Shown one piece after another: positions 23,234 through 24,644 of a stretch of DNA of 24,644 bases. Every line of letters begins with the position of its first letter. Positions within the stretch are counted from its first letter, which is position 1. Source of the stretch: an uncultured Selenomonadaceae bacterium (GTDB lineage: Bacteria > Bacillota > Negativicutes > Selenomonadales > Selenomonadaceae); assembly GCA_937902665.1 (NCBI GenBank), contig CALELM010000052.1, positions 1 to 24,644 on the forward strand, given 5' to 3'. Position numbers and translations under genes: made by a program. The notes beneath the pieces were generated by a model. That model had not been told where the DNA came from, did no database searches, and saw only the letters and a program-made list of their open reading frames with translations.

Positions 23234-24283
23234 TTACTTGCCCTCCTCTGTTCCTCTAAATACCTTAATACCATAATTGTTGCCTGCAGACGGTGCTGCA
23301 GGTGCCGCAGGTGCAGCCGGCATATTAAACGACGGCATTGGAATCTGCGGCACAGGAGCTGGCTGTGCTTCCTTCTTTTCAGGAGCCACAAGCTGGAAAT
23401 ACTCCGTATCCAAAACAAACATATCGCGCGGCTTGTACGGGCGAAGCAAGAGATAAACCGTTCCCTGCTGGCTCGCCACTGCAAGCTTTAATGCTTCCTC
23501 AGGCGTAATGGCGAGCGTAGCCGTTGCCATCGCTTCACCGGAAGCCTTCACATCATTGCTTGGATTCTCATTTTTCTTCTCTTTATTTTCTTCTCCTTCG
23601 CCTTCCTTCTCCTTGCCATCTTCCTTCTTTACCTCTGGCTTTGGAGCACCTGCCTGATGGACGTTTGCTGTCTTATTAAGACCTAAAAGCAGTACATTTT
23701 GAAGAAGAATCTCACCGCTGACACGACCGTTGTTATTTTTGCCATTGATCAGCATGACATCTACATAATCACCTGGCTTCGCAAATCCAGCTACACCAGT
23801 AACATCATTGATAGAGATAGAAATTGCACGGCAATCCGGAGGGATCATACCGATGAAACCTGCCATCCGCAAATCTGCCAAGAGCTTTTTCTCCGTCACG
23901 ACATCACCCTGCAAGATCATGACCGCCGCCGGCTTGTTGACAGCACTCTGAATATCCTTGACTGCCCCTGCCGGTACAGCATTGGAAGGAATCTCTACCG
24001 TCCTCAGCATTTCTGCCTTGACTACAGTACGCTGCGGAATATCCTGATTGGCAACAACCACAGATACCATGCTCGTCTGCACTGACCTATCCTTTTCTGC
24101 CCTGTTGCCAGCACCGTCATCCATAACAAAATAAATCATCACACCCAGCAGAATACTGCAAAGCGCGCCTATCATGAGATATTGGCGATAGGACAGCTTA
24201 TCCGCCAAATCCCTGAATCGTTCTAGTATACTCGGACCTTTCATACTACATATTTTCTCCTTCCCCAACGCAAGCATCCCCAT
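23234..24283 (-). CDS. cpaB: Tad pilus assembly protein CpaB (RcpC)
   Basis: A periplasmic protein anchored in the inner membrane that works with the CpaC secretin. After a membrane helix (LMIGALCSILLGVMIYFVM) come the SAF domain (VVVANQDIPQRTVVKAEMLR), PPDCRAISISINDVTGVAGF and GDYVDVMLI typical of the family. A charged Lys/Glu/Asn-rich insert and a Pro/Ala-rich C-terminus (about 40 residues) are added. I chose the ATG at 24283 because AAGGAAG lies 4-6 bases upstream; a longer form from 24325 lacks a ribosome-binding site. It is the first gene of the tad operon visible here. Confidence 0.88.
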   Translation of the reverse strand: MGMLALGKEKICSMKGPSILERFRDLADKLSYRQYLMIGALCSILLGVMIYFVMDDGAGNRAEKDRSVQTSMVSVVVANQDIPQRTVVKAEMLRTVEIPSNAVPAGAVKDIQSAVNKPAAVMILQGDVVTEKKLLADLRMAGFIGMIPPDCRAISISINDVTGVAGFAKPGDYVDVMLINGKNNNGRVSGEILLQNVLLLGLNKTANVHQAGAPKPEVKKEDGKEKEGEGEENKEKKNENPSNDVKASGEAMATATLAITPEEALKLAVASQQGTVYLLLRPYKPRDMFVLDTEYFQLVAPEKKEAQPAPVPQIPMPSFNMPAAPAAPAAPSAGNNYGIKVFRGTEEGK

Positions 24284-24325
24284 AAAACTTCCTTGCATCC
24301 ATCCTGCCTGCTCTTTTTCCGCCAT

Positions 24326-24644
24326 ATTTCACAAGAACGTCCAGAAAAACCACTCATGCTCCTGAACCTTTTGCTTCATCTGACGAAAAATTTTCTAAGC
24401 AATCTGAATTCACCGAATTTTTAGAGAGTGCCATGTCTTATTTAAAATCCCTGCTAGTATTATCTACACTACCTTATGCTATATAATAACACATCCTATT
24501 CCACATTTCCATAGCTTTCTGAAAAAAAAATGAAAAATTTTTTCATGAACAGATTCCCAGTTGCTTGAAAAAAAACATTGTGCTTTAATAATATCAACAT
24601 CTATAACGAAGCTAAAGATGTCCCCTTCTTCAACAGCTTGCTGT
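24326..24644. other. AT-rich region upstream of cpaB, no convincing gene
   Basis: These 319 bases hold the candidate promoter above, an inverted repeat TGAAAAA/TTTTTTCA near 24531-24545 followed on the minus strand by a run of Ts (possibly the end of a gene further right), and a 26-codon frame (24434-24354) without a ribosome-binding site that I do not call. Confidence 0.5.
24483..24511 (-). promoter_or_regulatory. Candidate promoter of the tad operon
   Basis: On the minus strand TGGAAA (24511-24506) and TATTAT (24488-24483) are 17 bases apart. The leader to cpaB would be about 190 bases. Long A and T tracts lie just upstream (24521-24546), typical of UP-like or bent DNA. The -35 is only 4/6. 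Confidence 0.45.

Noticed and set aside
24354..24434. 26-codon frame (MALSKN...) upstream of cpaB
   Set aside because: No Shine-Dalgarno sequence and no recognisable composition; it lies in the likely cpaB leader.
1..24644. CRISPR arrays, tRNA or rRNA genes, insertion sequences
   Set aside because: I saw no regularly spaced repeats, cloverleaf sequences or transposase motifs on either strand.

Overview
The window looks like the chromosome of a diderm Firmicute (Negativicutes, most likely a Selenomonas-type organism). This rests on strong Gram-positive-style Shine-Dalgarno sequences, an outer-membrane secretin (CpaC) inside a Tad pilus operon, and wild-type-looking housekeeping genes. The genus is an inference; no rRNA or other taxonomic marker is present.

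Region 1 (1-7100) is an AT-rich island. It holds a complete type I restriction-modification operon, hsdM-hsdS-hsdR, on the minus strand. Around it are decayed pieces: the C-terminal end of a DUF1016/YhcG-type nuclease, a broken copy of a small hydrophobic peptide gene, a second copy of the last codons of hsdS, and two copies of a 48-bp hairpin. Read along the minus strand, these pieces occur in the same order twice (hairpin, hsdS tail, toxin-gene sequence). This suggests a tandem pair of RM units, one of them almost deleted. Between hsdM and gyrA lies the most interesting item: a compact locus with the architecture of a type I toxin-antitoxin module of the Fst/par kind. It has a 29-codon membrane-peptide gene, a convergent antisense RNA promoter, a shared bidirectional terminator, and two direct repeats that let the antisense RNA pair with the toxin ribosome-binding site and start codon.

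Region 2 (7101-12900) is ordinary chromosome: gyrA, a small unknown protein, a Ppx/GppA phosphatase and a threonine-synthase-like enzyme on the minus strand. On the plus strand follow a small RNA candidate with its own promoter and terminator, and a divergent guanylate-kinase-like P-loop protein behind a promoter covered by a perfect inverted repeat.

Region 3 (12978-24644) is a tight adherence (Tad) type IVc pilus locus. The minus-strand operon reads cpaB, cpaC, a receiver-less MinD-like ATPase, cpaE with a receiver domain, tadB, two flp pilins, tadE, cpaF, tadC and a DUF192 gene. A TadG-like protein is encoded separately on the plus strand and faces the operon end. CpaC would form the outer-membrane channel with CpaB; CpaF with TadB/TadC would drive assembly; Flp1/Flp2 form the fibre; TadE and TadG-like proteins are minor components; the two CpaE/TadZ proteins would place the machine. 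No prepilin peptidase (TadV/CpaA) is visible. Between the two pilus units are a broken HicB antitoxin gene joined to a regulator tail, and a second, apparently orphan copy of the antisense-RNA promoter plus terminator seen in the toxin-antitoxin locus.
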